A stretch of DNA of 64,000 nt from Sphingorhabdus sp. EL138 (GTDB lineage Bacteria > Pseudomonadota > Alphaproteobacteria > Sphingomonadales > Sphingomonadaceae): assembly GCF_945890115.1 (NCBI RefSeq), contig NZ_CAMDCK010000004.1:80388-144387 (forward strand). Direction: 5' to 3'. Under the pieces are notes generated by a model. It was not told where the DNA came from. It made no database searches and saw only the letters and a program-made list of their open reading frames with translations. Numbering within the stretch: the first letter of the stretch is position 1; each line of letters opens with the position of its first letter. Below are positions 17,411 to 26,555 of this stretch, in pieces. The position numbers and the translations under genes were made by a program.

Positions 17411-17439
17411 TTGACGTATCTTGGCCTAGGCCATAGGAC
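17411..17439 (+). promoter_or_regulatory. ilvE promoter with palindromic MarR operator candidate
   Basis: A -35-like TTGACG (17411-17416) and a weak -10-like TAGGAC (17434-17439) are 17 bases apart. The perfect palindrome TGGCCTAGGCCA (17422-17433) sits exactly in the spacer, between the divergent marR (start 17409) and ilvE (start 17470). A repressor bound there would block the promoter. The box assignment is by eye. Confidence 0.5.
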
Positions 17440-17469
17440 AGTGCAAGACCCTAATGAATGAGAGCATCG

Positions 17470-18558
17470 ATGAACGCTGGCGCATTTCCTTTTGAGGCAA
17501 ACCCGTATCCGGTAGATCCTTCCGAACGCACGGCGCGGTTGGTCGACCCCGGTTTTGGCCGGGTGTTCACAGACCATATGGTGACAATCCGATATTCGGA
17601 CGACAAGGGCTGGTATGACGCAAAGGTCGGGCCACGCGGTCCCCTTACGCTCGACCCCGCGACGGCCGTTTTGCATTATGCGCAAGAGATTTTTGAAGGG
17701 CTAAAGGCCTATCGCCTCGCCGACGGCGGGATGGCTTTATTCCGCCCCGAACAAAATGCCCGTCGTTTTCAACGCTCGGCAAAGCGCTTGGCAATGCCCG
17801 CGCTGCCCGAAGAGATGTTCCTGCAAGCGTGCAAGCAATTGGTTGAGGTTGATAAAGACTGGTTTCCACCTGTCGACGGCGGATCCATCTATCTGCGCCC
17901 ATTCATGATCGCGAGTGAGGTGTTTCTGGGCGTGAAGCCGTCTGCTGAATATCTGTTCATGGTCATTGCGTCTGCGGCGGGCAATTATTTCAAAAGCGGC
18001 GCGCCAGCCATTTCGATCTGGGTGTCCGAACAATATACCCGCGCGGCACCGGGCGGCACGGGCGCGGCAAAATGCGGGGGCAATTATGCCGCCAGCCTCG
18101 TCGCACAATCCGAAGCCATTAAACAGGGTTGCGACCAAGTCGTGTTTCTCGACGCCGCCGAACATCGCTGGGTTGAGGAACTGGGCGGCATGAACCTGTT
18201 TTTCCTGTTCGATGACGGGTCAATCATCACGCCGCCCGCCGACGGTACAATATTGGAAGGCATCACCCGCGATTCGGTGCTGACTTTGGCGCGCGCGCAA
18301 GGGTTGAGCGTGCGTGAGGAACGCTACGCCATTGACCAGTGGCGGGCCGATGCGGAATCGGGGCGCTTAGTTGAAACCTTCGCCTGCGGAACGGCTGCGG
18401 TCGTCACGCCGGTTGGAAAAGTGCAGTCCGCCAAGGGTAGTTTCACCATCGGCGCGGGCGGTGCGGGGCAGATGACTCAGCAAATCCGGTCAAAACTTGT
18501 GGATATTCAGCGCGGAATTGCCGCAGATACCCATGGCTGGGTGCAGCGCATCGATTAA
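17470..18558 (+). CDS. ilvE: Branched-chain amino acid aminotransferase
   Basis: A fold-type IV PLP enzyme that interconverts Leu/Ile/Val with their keto acids; 362 residues from the ATG at 17470, which has GAGAG just upstream (an ATG at 17458 would add four residues). The eukaryotic-like BCAT class signatures are visible: YAQEIFEGLKAYR, YLRPFMIASE, GGTGAAKCGGNYAAS (PLP lysine in AAKCGG) and FACGTAAVVTPVG. It is divergent from a MarR regulator, which probably sets its expression. Confidence 0.95.
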   Translation: MNAGAFPFEANPYPVDPSERTARLVDPGFGRVFTDHMVTIRYSDDKGWYDAKVGPRGPLTLDPATAVLHYAQEIFEGLKAYRLADGGMALFRPEQNARRFQRSAKRLAMPALPEEMFLQACKQLVEVDKDWFPPVDGGSIYLRPFMIASEVFLGVKPSAEYLFMVIASAAGNYFKSGAPAISIWVSEQYTRAAPGGTGAAKCGGNYAASLVAQSEAIKQGCDQVVFLDAAEHRWVEELGGMNLFFLFDDGSIITPPADGTILEGITRDSVLTLARAQGLSVREERYAIDQWRADAESGRLVETFACGTAAVVTPVGKVQSAKGSFTIGAGGAGQMTQQIRSKLVDIQRGIAADTHGWVQRID

Positions 18559-18620
18559 GCAGTTGCGCAATAAGATTCCCGCGATATAAGCCGCCCGCAC
18601 CGGCCAGTTTACTGGCTTGC

Positions 18621-18695
18621 TGGGGCGTCGCCAAGCGGTAAGGCAGCGGCTTTTGATGCCGCCATTCGCAGGTTCGATCCCTGCCGCCCCAGCCA
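18621..18695 (+). tRNA. tRNA-Gln (TTG)
   Basis: A complete cloverleaf of 75 bases with encoded CCA. The acceptor TGGGGCG pairs with CGCCCCA; the anticodon stem GCGGC/GCCGC holds the loop TTTTGAT (anticodon TTG); the T arm contains TTCGATC. It lies 62 bases after ilvE. Confidence 0.97.
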
Positions 18696-18850
18696 TTCAC
18701 GCAGATACTGCGGATATATTATATGCGAAATTTTTGCAACCGCCTGTAAAAATGCGTAAAACTTTTTCTACCATCTAGTAACTAAGTAATATATCGTTAG
18801 ATACATATTATCGCCGTATAGCCGTTGGGCTTCTGAGGGGTGGACCTAAG

Positions 18851-19534
18851 ATGAGGGTATTTATTGCTGACCATGGTTCGGATGTTGTCGATTATCTTAA
18901 ACAGATAGTTGAAGACCTAGGGTATACCGCCGTCGGTTGCACCGACAACAATGTTTTCACGGAGATTTTAGCGCGGGAAGCATTTGACCTCGTCATCTTG
19001 GATTGGAATATTCGCGCGGCGGACGATACATCCCTGCTTGAATGGATGAATAAGACTTTGCCCACACGCCCACCGGTTATCATGATGGCGAACCGGTCTG
19101 CTAAGCGGGATATTACAGATGCTTTGAATGCTGGCGCTGACGACTACATAACGAAGCCAGAAAGCCGTAATGTTATCGCGGCCCGGGTAAATGCTTTACT
19201 GCGCGGCAATGCGGCAGGGGGCGCCTTTGATACCGAGGTCACATACGGCGCGTACAAAATGAACCGGCTTGAACAGAGTGTTACAATCCATGACGAGACC
19301 GTCATATTGACCGCCAAGGAATTTGAGTTAGCGGAAATGTTTTTCAAAAACACAGACCGGACCTTGTCACGTAATTTTATTATGAAAACCATTTGGCGGA
19401 CAACGGCAACGCTCGCGACACGCACGTTAGACATGCACATTTCGAGGGTGTGGGCCAAGTTGTCTTTGCGACCCGAAAACGGCTTCCGGATTTTCACGGT
19501 TTTCGGGTACGGTTACCGTCTTGAATCTCATTAG
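18851..19534 (+). CDS. Atypical orphan OmpR-type response regulator
   Basis: 227 residues with an N-terminal receiver (1-115) and a C-terminal winged-helix DNA-binding domain (about 125-227; LTAKEFELAEMFFKNTDR, then RTLDMHISRVWAKL, then VFGYGYRL). The phosphoacceptor D51 (VILDWN) and K102 (ITKPES) are present. However, the second acidic pocket residue is H8 (FIADHG), and the switch Thr/Ser position is A80 (VIMMAN). No histidine kinase gene is adjacent. It is preceded by a 155-base AT-rich leader with a good SD (GAGGGGTGG) and followed by a shared terminator. Confidence 0.85.
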   Translation: MRVFIADHGSDVVDYLKQIVEDLGYTAVGCTDNNVFTEILAREAFDLVILDWNIRAADDTSLLEWMNKTLPTRPPVIMMANRSAKRDITDALNAGADDYITKPESRNVIAARVNALLRGNAAGGAFDTEVTYGAYKMNRLEQSVTIHDETVILTAKEFELAEMFFKNTDRTLSRNFIMKTIWRTTATLATRTLDMHISRVWAKLSLRPENGFRIFTVFGYGYRLESH

Positions 19535-19558
19535 TAAGCCGTAAAACGGGACCTATAC

Positions 19559-19585
19559 AAAAAGGCTGCTTCAAGCAGCCTTTTT
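19559..19585. terminator. Bidirectional terminator overlapping the aroG stop
   Basis: The symmetrical sequence AAAAA, GGCTGCT, TCA, AGCAGCC, TTTTT has a seven-base perfect stem with a three-base loop, serving the convergent response regulator and DAHP synthase genes. The loop TCA (19571-19573) is the complement of the DAHP synthase stop codon. Confidence 0.9.
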
Positions 19586-20944
19586 CGCCCGCTCCACCAT
19601 TTCTTGGTTCAGCATTTCGGCCAGCAGAAACGCCAGTTCAAGCGACTGCGCTGCGTTCAATCTTGGGTCGCAATGTGTGTGATACCGATCTGCAAGCCCT
19701 TCGTCAGTTACCGCAACTGCACCGCCAGTACACTCGGTGACATTCTGACCCGTCATTTCGATATGGATACCGCCGCCAAAGCTTCCCTCGGCGCGGTGTA
19801 CAGCGAAGAAGCCGCGCACTTCGGCCAAGATACGCTCAAACGGGCGCGTCTTATATCCGCTGGCTGATTTGACGACATTGCCATGCATCGGATCACAGGA
19901 CCAGATGACAGGATGTCCTTCACGCTGCACAGCGCGTACCAAATTTGGAAGCCCCGTTTCTACCTTGTCATAGCCGTAACGCGAGATCAAAGTGATCCGC
20001 CCGGCCTCCCGTGCTGGGTTCAGCGTATCAAGCATTCGCAACAATGCATCGGGTTCAAGGCTTGGGCCACATTTCACGCCAATGGGGTTGCCGATACCAC
20101 GCAAAAATTCCACATGAGCCGACCCCTCGAACCGCGTCCGATCACCAATCCACAGGAAATGGGCTGACGTATCGTACCAGCCGCCGGTCAGGCTGTCTTC
20201 TCGCGTCATCGCTTGCTCATAGGGCAGCAACAAGGCTTCATGGCTCGTGTAGAAGCTCGTTCCCTTAATTTGTGGAACTGTCTCTGGCGTAATGCCGCAC
20301 GCCTCCATAAAGGCCAGCGCCTCGCTGATACGATCTGCGGTTTCTTTATATTTTTGCGCCCATGGCGAACGGCCCATATAATCATGCGTCCAGGCGTTGA
20401 CCTGTTGCAGATTGGCATAACCACCGCTGGAAAAGGCGCGAAGCAGGTTCAATGTTGATGCGGCCTGACTATAAGCGCGGATCATACGCGCCGGGTCTGG
20501 CTCACGCCCCTCGGCCACAAATTCAATGTCGTTGATGATGTCACCGAAATAGCTCGGCAGCTCAACGCCATTGATGGTTTCAGTCGGTGTGGAGCGCGGC
20601 TTGGCAAATTGGCCCGCCATACGCCCAAGCTTGACCACCGGTAACTTGCCCGCGAAGGTCAGCACGACCGCCATTTGCAAAATCACGCGGAAAGTGTCGC
20701 GGATGTTATTCGGATGAAATTCGGCAAAGCTTTCGGCACAATCGCCGCCTTGAAGCAGAAACGCCTTACCGTCCGCTACTTTTGCAAGATCGGCAGTGAG
20801 GTTTCGCGCTTCGCCTGCAAAAACCAGCGGCGGATAATTACGCAGCGTGTTTTCGGCGGCCGACAACGCGGCAGCATCCTTATACACCGGCATGTGAATG
20901 CCCGTTGCGTCTCTCCAGCTTTCAGGCGTCCAATTCGTCGCCAT
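19571..20944 (-). CDS. aroG: Class II DAHP synthase
   Basis: First enzyme of the shikimate pathway, condensing PEP with erythrose 4-phosphate; 457 residues, the plant-like class II length. Signatures: [28 protein letters not shown] (metal cysteine); [35 protein letters not shown]; and [15 protein letters not shown]. The frame opens at 21043, but [10 protein letters not shown] at 20944 is the conserved start and has GGAG upstream. It is divergent from petA with 284 bases between. Feedback regulation cannot be read here. Confidence 0.95.
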   Translation of the reverse strand: MATNWTPESWRDATGIHMPVYKDAAALSAAENTLRNYPPLVFAGEARNLTADLAKVADGKAFLLQGGDCAESFAEFHPNNIRDTFRVILQMAVVLTFAGKLPVVKLGRMAGQFAKPRSTPTETINGVELPSYFGDIINDIEFVAEGREPDPARMIRAYSQAASTLNLLRAFSSGGYANLQQVNAWTHDYMGRSPWAQKYKETADRISEALAFMEACGITPETVPQIKGTSFYTSHEALLLPYEQAMTREDSLTGGWYDTSAHFLWIGDRTRFEGSAHVEFLRGIGNPIGVKCGPSLEPDALLRMLDTLNPAREAGRITLISRYGYDKVETGLPNLVRAVQREGHPVIWSCDPMHGNVVKSASGYKTRPFERILAEVRGFFAVHRAEGSFGGGIHIEMTGQNVTECTGGAVAVTDEGLADRYHTHCDPRLNAAQSLELAFLLAEMLNQEMVERAKKAA

Positions 20945-21228
20945 AGGGCGTACTCCAACAATAATAATATAAAATTTGCGCCCTTTAGGCGTAACATGTT
21001 GTCGGTAGCAAGTGTTAGCGCCTAATTTCCGTTGGTTTCGCAAAATGCAACACAGCCAGCATCTTTTGCCACATTGGTAACCAAATTGCCTGTTGGCAAA
21101 TGACTGGAAAGACGTCTATGTGGCCGCTGAATCGCCCCTGTCGTGCGCCATTGTGATGGACGCGGTGGGAGTGAAGGGATTTCGTCGGTATTGCGGGGTT
21201 CGGATCCGCGACGCAAAAAGGGCAGATT

Positions 21229-21897
21229 ATGTCGACAGTCAAAAAAACAAAAAGCACCGGAAAAAAACCGGTGAAAGCGCCAAAGGGCCCTGCTGCGGTT
21301 GCTTTGAATGCGGATAAAGCGACGTCGGGCGGCATAACTGCGGACGATCTGGGCGTTGAAAACAACGATCAGGCACCAGGCGTCCGCCGCCGCGACTTCA
21401 TCCATATCGCAACCGTTAGCTTCGCTGGCGTAGGCGCCGCCGCCGTTGCAATGCCTTTGGTATCGCAGATGAGTGCAAGTGCTGACGTACTGGCCTTGGC
21501 CTCTATCGAAGTCGACGTAGCCGCCATTCAGACTGGCCAATCGATCAAGACCAGCTGGCGCAAGCAGCCAGTCTTCATCCGCAATTTAACACCTGCGGAA
21601 GTCGAAGAGGCTAACAAGGTCGATGTCGGCGGTTTGCGCGATCCGCAAACGCTTGCCGACCGAACAAAGCCTGGCAAGGAAAACTGGCTCATTACCCTTG
21701 GCGTCTGCACCCATTTGGGCTGCGTGCCTTTGGGTGCCGCCGCTGGCGAAGTTAAAGGTGAATATGGCGGCTATTTCTGCCCTTGCCATGGTTCGCATTA
21801 TGATACCGCCGCACGTATCCGGAAGGGCCCAGCCCCGACAAACCTCGTCGTTCCGGAATTCGCATTCATTTCTGACACAGTCGTAAAAATCGGTTGA
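21229..21897 (+). CDS. petA: Cytochrome bc1 Rieske iron-sulfur subunit
   Basis: Carries the 2Fe-2S cluster that takes electrons from ubiquinol; 222 residues. After a Lys/Pro/Ala-rich tail of about 50 residues come a Tat motif (RRRDFIHIA) and a membrane anchor. Cluster ligands are C160 and H162 (CTHLGC) and C184 and H187 (CPCHGSH), with C165 and C186 for the disulfide. The N-terminal cytosolic tail is longer than the Rhodobacter version. It is the first gene of petABC, with 14 bases before petB. Confidence 0.97.
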   Translation: MSTVKKTKSTGKKPVKAPKGPAAVALNADKATSGGITADDLGVENNDQAPGVRRRDFIHIATVSFAGVGAAAVAMPLVSQMSASADVLALASIEVDVAAIQTGQSIKTSWRKQPVFIRNLTPAEVEEANKVDVGGLRDPQTLADRTKPGKENWLITLGVCTHLGCVPLGAAAGEVKGEYGGYFCPCHGSHYDTAARIRKGPAPTNLVVPEFAFISDTVVKIG

Positions 21898-21911
21898 GGA
21901 GCTAGAAACTA

Positions 21912-23207
21912 ATGAGCTTCCCTTGGGCACAAGAATATAAGCCGCAAGGCACAGTAAGTAAGTGGGTCGATGAACGCCTGCCCTTGCCGCGCTTGGTATA
22001 TAACGCAGTCGGTGCAGGTTATCCCGTGCCACGTAACCTCAATTATTTCTGGAACTTCGGCGTCCTTGCTGGCGTCGCATTGGTTATCCAGATTGTAACC
22101 GGCATCGTCCTTGCCATGCATTATTATGCAAGCGTCGACGGCGCGTTCAATAGCGTCGAACATATCATGCGCGACGTGAACGCAGGCTGGTTCCTGCGCT
22201 ACGCGCACATGAATGGCGCGAGCTTCTTTTTCATCGTCGTCTACATCCACATTTTCCGCGGTCTTTTCTACGGATCGTATAAAGCGCCGCGTGAAATGAT
22301 CTGGTTGCTGGGTGTCACCATCTTCCTGTTGATGATGGCGACCGCATTCATGGGCTATGTTCTGCCATGGGGCCAGATGAGCTTCTGGGGGGCGCAGGTT
22401 ATCACTGGCTTCTTCTCCGCTATTCCGTTGGTAGGTGAACCATTGCGTCAGTTGCTCCTTGGCGGTTTTGCGCCAGACCAAGCGGCCCTGAACCGCTTCT
22501 TTTCGCTGCACTATCTGATGCCATTCGTTATTGCTGGCGTCATCATCCTCCACATTTGGGCATTGCATATTCCGGGATCATCGAACCCGACGGGCGTGAG
22601 CATTAAGGGCGAACAGGACACGGTTCCATTCCACCCTTATTACACCGCAAAGGACGGCTTCGGACTTGGGATCTTTTTGATCTTCTTCGTGGCAGTGACT
22701 TTCTTTGCGCCAAATATGTTGGGCCACCCCGACAACTATATCCCGGCAAATCCGCTTTCGACGCCTGCGCACATCGTGCCTGAATGGTATTTCTTACCAT
22801 TTTATGCGATTTTAAAGGCGTTTACCGTCGATTTCGGCATCCCCTTCACAGGCGTCATCATCATTGAAGCTAAGTTGATGGGCGTACTTGCGATGTTTGG
22901 TTCGATCCTGCTGTTGTTCTTCCTACCATGGTTGGACACGTCACCCGTGCGTTCGGGTCATTATCGTCCGCTGTTCCGCAAGTTCTTCTGGTTTGGCCTA
23001 ATCCCATGCTTGGTTCTATTGACCTATTGCGGCGGAAAGCCCCCTTACACCCAGTGGGTTATTCTTAGCCAGATTGCAGCGGCTTATTATTTCATCCACT
23101 TCTTAATCATCCTGCCGATTGTTTCGCGCATTGAACGGCCGCTTCCGCTGCCTAATTCAATCACCGAAGCTGTCACCGGCAAACCGCTTGAAACAGCGGC
23201 CGCGTAA
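21912..23207 (+). CDS. petB: Cytochrome b of the bc1 complex
   Basis: A membrane core subunit of 431 residues with eight helices. Haem-ligand histidines lie in helices 2 and 4 (AMHYYA with [10 protein letters not shown], and [10 protein letters not shown] with LHIWALH). The Qo-site motif PEWY is visible in [10 protein letters not shown], and the first helix has [15 protein letters not shown]. It is complete for the bacterial type, not split into b6 and subunit IV. It is followed after 18 bases by petC. Confidence 0.98.
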   Translation: MSFPWAQEYKPQGTVSKWVDERLPLPRLVYNAVGAGYPVPRNLNYFWNFGVLAGVALVIQIVTGIVLAMHYYASVDGAFNSVEHIMRDVNAGWFLRYAHMNGASFFFIVVYIHIFRGLFYGSYKAPREMIWLLGVTIFLLMMATAFMGYVLPWGQMSFWGAQVITGFFSAIPLVGEPLRQLLLGGFAPDQAALNRFFSLHYLMPFVIAGVIILHIWALHIPGSSNPTGVSIKGEQDTVPFHPYYTAKDGFGLGIFLIFFVAVTFFAPNMLGHPDNYIPANPLSTPAHIVPEWYFLPFYAILKAFTVDFGIPFTGVIIIEAKLMGVLAMFGSILLLFFLPWLDTSPVRSGHYRPLFRKFFWFGLIPCLVLLTYCGGKPPYTQWVILSQIAAAYYFIHFLIILPIVSRIERPLPLPNSITEAVTGKPLETAAA

Positions 23208-23225
23208 AACAGGGAAAGCAGTATC

Positions 23226-24089
23226 ATGGTTCGTTTAGTTGCTTTTTTAGTAGGCCTGTTTTTCAGTGGAATGCTTTTAATTGGCCTTGGGGATACCGTT
23301 ATCAAAGCCATTCAGGAACCTGCGCAGCCCACGGCTGAGCATGAGTTTCACGAAATGCCACTTGCCGTCAGCTTTGCGCATGACGGTCCGTTAGGCAAGT
23401 TTGACCGGGGCCAGTTACAGCGCGGATTGAAGGTATATTCCGAAGTATGCGCAGCGTGCCACAGTCTAAAGCTTGTTGCCTTTCGTGATTTCGCGGCATT
23501 GGGTTACAATGAAGAACAAGTGAAGGCACTTGCCAAGGCTTGGAAGACCGAAGTGCCAAGCATCAACCCTGAAACGGGTGAAGCGGCCTCGCGGCCGGCT
23601 ATTCCTGCCGATAAAATTCCTTCGCCATTTGCGAATGAAGTTGCGGCACGTGCGGCCAACAACAATGCGCTTCCACCCGATCTCTCGCTGATCACCAAGG
23701 CGCGCGGTGATGGCACGGCCTATGTGTATTCCTTGTTGATGGGCTACCGCGATCAAGCGGGTTACAAGAACGCAGAAGGCCAAGAGCTGCTGAAGGAATT
23801 CCCCGAAGCCGCGACGCCCGCCGGCCTGCACTTCAACCCATGGTTTGCAAACCTGAATATCGCCATGGCCAACCCGATCGCGGGTGATGATCAGGTTACC
23901 TATGACGATGGTACAAAGGCCACCAAGGCGCAGATGGCGAGAGACGTTTCTGCATTTTTGACATGGACAGCGGAGCCGAAGATGGAAAACCGCAAGAGCG
24001 CAGGTTGGGCGGCATTGGGCTTCCTAATCATCTTCACCGTGCTTGCATGGATGTCCTACAAAACCATCTGGGCAGACAAAAAACACTAA
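23226..24089 (+). CDS. petC: Cytochrome c1
   Basis: Periplasmic c-type haem subunit of the bc1 complex, 287 residues. An N-terminal hydrophobic signal (LVAFLVGLFFSGMLLIG) is followed by the haem site C75-x-x-C78-H79 (VCAACHSL). The distal region with the axial methionine probably lies near NLNIAMANPIAGDD. A C-terminal membrane anchor (SAGWAALGFLIIFTVLAW) ends the protein. It is the last gene of petABC and is followed by a strong terminator. Confidence 0.97.
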   Translation: MVRLVAFLVGLFFSGMLLIGLGDTVIKAIQEPAQPTAEHEFHEMPLAVSFAHDGPLGKFDRGQLQRGLKVYSEVCAACHSLKLVAFRDFAALGYNEEQVKALAKAWKTEVPSINPETGEAASRPAIPADKIPSPFANEVAARAANNNALPPDLSLITKARGDGTAYVYSLLMGYRDQAGYKNAEGQELLKEFPEAATPAGLHFNPWFANLNIAMANPIAGDDQVTYDDGTKATKAQMARDVSAFLTWTAEPKMENRKSAGWAALGFLIIFTVLAWMSYKTIWADKKH

Positions 24090-24110
24090 TGGCGTGAAAT
24101 CGATTTTTGA

Positions 24111-24139
24111 AAGGGGCCGCTTTTGCGGCCCTTTCTTTT
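24111..24139 (+). terminator. petABC terminator
   Basis: The stem GGGCCGC (24114-24120) and GCGGCCC (24125-24131) has the loop TTTT and is followed by TTTCTTTT, 25 bases after the petC stop. Confidence 0.88.
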
Positions 24140-24209
24140 GCAATGAGGGCGTTGACGCTGTGGCCGGATAATGGCAATAGCGGCGCTTCACACGGCCAAT
24201 TGGTCCGTC

Positions 24210-24283
24210 GCGGGTATAGCATAGTGGTAATGCACTAGCCTTCCAAGCTAGCTAGAGGGGTTCGATTCCCCTTACCCGCTCCA
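24210..24283 (+). tRNA. tRNA-Gly (TCC)
   Basis: A 74-base cloverleaf with encoded CCA. The acceptor GCGGGTA pairs with TACCCGC; the anticodon stem CTAGC/GCTAG holds the loop CTTCCAA, giving anticodon TCC; the T arm contains TTCGATT. Confidence 0.97.
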
Positions 24284-24426
24284 ACTTTCTGACCTTTACA
24301 CTGTTTGCACCGCTAAGCTGATACAGTTTGCAACAACGCGGCCATTGTCTTGACAGCCTATCGCCCCATATTCATCCTATATTCACGCGTGTTCATTAGT
24401 GCGGACGATTATAAGGAGCGAGAACG

Positions 24427-24960
24427 ATGAAGAAACTTTCACTGTATGCTGGCATCATGGGTCTTTCTGTTACTTCCGCAGCGGCGCTTCAAGCTGCACC
24501 CGTTAAAGCCGATTCAGACGGAAATCGGATTGTCACCAAGGCGGAAGCCATGGGAGCGGCCGATGCGCGCTTTGCTAAGATAGACATAAATGGCGACGGC
24601 ACATTAAACGCTGCCGACCGGGCCGCCATGATGGCAAAGCGCTTTGCTATAATGGACGCAGATAATAACGGCGCAATTAGCCAAAGCGAGTTCATGGCGA
24701 TACATGAAGCTGGCGCCGAGCGACGTGCCGACCGGCGTGAACGGCGCCTGGAACGCATTGGAGCCAGCATGCGTGAAGGCCGCCAACGCGCCCGGATTGG
24801 TGCCATTGTCATGATGGCACGCGCCGATACCAATGGAGACAAGGCCGTATCTCAAGCAGAATACCGCGCTGCGATTGACGCACGCTTTGGTAAGGCAGAT
24901 GCCAATCAAGATGACAGCCTTTCAATTGAAGAACGTCAGGCCGCGCGTAAGGCACGCTAA
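24427..24960 (+). CDS. Exported EF-hand calcium-binding protein
   Basis: 177 residues with a signal peptide (KLSLYAGIMGLSVTSAAALQ) and five EF-hand loops starting at D29, D53, D77, D134 and D158. Each has an acidic residue at loop position 12 (E40, D64, E88, E145, E169). Loops 1-3 and loops 4-5 are each spaced exactly 24 residues apart. An Arg-rich linker (about 93-124, with ERRADRRERRLER) separates the two groups. It is probably a periplasmic calcium buffer or sensor; no enzymatic domain is visible. It stands alone, transcribed from the 143-base gap after tRNA-Gly. Confidence 0.85.
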   Translation: MKKLSLYAGIMGLSVTSAAALQAAPVKADSDGNRIVTKAEAMGAADARFAKIDINGDGTLNAADRAAMMAKRFAIMDADNNGAISQSEFMAIHEAGAERRADRRERRLERIGASMREGRQRARIGAIVMMARADTNGDKAVSQAEYRAAIDARFGKADANQDDSLSIEERQAARKAR

Positions 24961-25233
24961 GTTTAGCGCATTATCGTCCGTGCTTTTTCACGCACTGTTT
25001 GATTGAAGAGTCACTAGGCCTGTGGTCTGCGGGCGATAGTTTCGTGCATATTTTAAGGTGAGCCGGCTTGCGGAGATCGGCGAGCGGGCGGCATCTTTGG
25101 CGTTCTGATTAAATTGCTGTGGCTAGCAATTGCATAATGTTGGCCTACTCCGCCTTTAGCGCGATAATGGTTTGTATGCAGGCAACGATACACGCTAATT
25201 GCCAGGAAATGGATTTCTAGTGAGGAGTGTCAC

Positions 25234-25695
25234 ATGCGCATTGCGCTGTATCAGCCGGACATGGCGGGGAATGTCGGTGCGGTTTTGCGCACGTCGGCTT
25301 GCTTTGGCGTCATATGCGATATCATCGAGCCTTGCGGCTTTGCCTTTTCCGAACGCGCGTTGAAACGTTCAGGCATGGATTATATGGATCATGTCCAGCT
25401 TCGACGTCATGCCGACTGGTCGGCCTTTCTCGAAACCTTGGACGGCGCGCGGATCGTCTTGATGTCCAGCAAGGCGTCTACCCCGCTTCCACAATTCACA
25501 TTTCAGCCTAATGACATCATTCTCATGGGGTCCGAAAGCAAGGGGGCGCCAGCGCAAGTGCATGCACGCGCCGACGCGCGCGTGTGTATTCCGATGGCAA
25601 CAGGATTTCGATCCTTGAACATTTCGGTGTCGGCTGGCATCGCTTTGGCAGAAGGTCTTCGACAGACCCATTCATTCCCGAGAGGCGAGAAATGA
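25234..25695 (+). CDS. trmL: tRNA (cytidine/uridine-2'-O-)-methyltransferase TrmL
   Basis: A SPOUT-fold enzyme that 2'-O-methylates the wobble base (position 34) of tRNA-Leu isoacceptors; 153 residues, the normal length. Motifs: the N-terminal IALYQPDMAGNVGAVLRTSA; the central ILMGSESKGAP; and the C-terminal trefoil-knot loop CIPMATGFRSLNISVSAGIA. The stop overlaps the hemF start (ATGA, 25692-25695). The 273 bases upstream hold no gene that I can see and should contain the promoter. Confidence 0.93.
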   Translation: MRIALYQPDMAGNVGAVLRTSACFGVICDIIEPCGFAFSERALKRSGMDYMDHVQLRRHADWSAFLETLDGARIVLMSSKASTPLPQFTFQPNDIILMGSESKGAPAQVHARADARVCIPMATGFRSLNISVSAGIALAEGLRQTHSFPRGEK

Positions 25696-26549
25696 CCCTG
25701 ATATTAGATCAACGCCAACAGGCAGCGCGGACATGGTTTGAATCGCTCCGCGACAGCATTTGCGCTTCCTTTGAAGCGATTGAGCGCGAAGCAGGCTCCG
25801 ACGCGTCGTTTGAATATACCCCATGGGCCCGCAACGACCATGATGGCTCCCCCGGTGGCGGCGGTGTCCGCGGGGTGATGAAGGGTAAGGTTTTCGAGAA
25901 AGTTGGCGTCAATGTGTCGACCGTCGGCGGCAGCTTTAACCCCGAATTTGCAAAAACTATTCATGGTGCGGCTGAAGACCCCAGTTTTTTCGCCACGGGC
26001 ATTAGCCTCGTTGCGCATATGGCAAACCCGCATGTTCCAGCAGTGCATATGAACACGCGTTATCTGGTTACGACGAAAAGCTGGTTTGGCGGTGGCGCGG
26101 ACCTTAACCCCCCCATTCCTTATTCGGAAGACACAGACGACTTCCACGCGCGCCTCCGTGCGGCCTGTACGCCTTATGGCCCCGATGTATATGAACGTTA
26201 TCGCAAATGGGCGGACGAATATTTCTGGATTCCGCACCGCAACGTTCATCGCGGTGTCGGCGGGATCTTTTACGATCATCTCGAAAACACAAGCGACGCG
26301 TTGTTTGAACAGAATTTCGCGTTCACGCGCGATGTCGGCAATGCCTTCCTCGACATCTTTCCAACGCTTGTCCGCCGCCGTATGAACCAACCCTTCAGCC
26401 CCGAAGAAAAGCAGGCGCAATTGCGCTGGCGTGGCCTCTATGCTGAGTTTAACTTGGTATATGACCGTGGCACGACCTTTGGGTTGAAGACTGGCGGCAA
26501 TGTCGATGCAATATTGATGAGCCTGCCACCCGAAGTCATATGGGCCTAA
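25692..26549 (+). CDS. hemF: Oxygen-dependent coproporphyrinogen III oxidase
   Basis: Converts coproporphyrinogen III to protoporphyrinogen IX using O2; 285 residues from the ATG at 25692, which overlaps the trmL stop and has GAGAGGCGAG upstream. Signature blocks: GGGVRGVMKGKVFEKVGVN, MNTRYLVTTKSWFGGGADLN, HRNVHRGVGGIFYDHL and EFNLVYDRGTTFGLKTGGN. It is encoded between trmL and a GNAT gene in one operon. Its presence suits aerobic haem synthesis for the bc1 complex nearby. Confidence 0.97.
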   Translation: MTLILDQRQQAARTWFESLRDSICASFEAIEREAGSDASFEYTPWARNDHDGSPGGGGVRGVMKGKVFEKVGVNVSTVGGSFNPEFAKTIHGAAEDPSFFATGISLVAHMANPHVPAVHMNTRYLVTTKSWFGGGADLNPPIPYSEDTDDFHARLRAACTPYGPDVYERYRKWADEYFWIPHRNVHRGVGGIFYDHLENTSDALFEQNFAFTRDVGNAFLDIFPTLVRRRMNQPFSPEEKQAQLRWRGLYAEFNLVYDRGTTFGLKTGGNVDAILMSLPPEVIWA

Positions 26550-26555
26550 ATCCAT

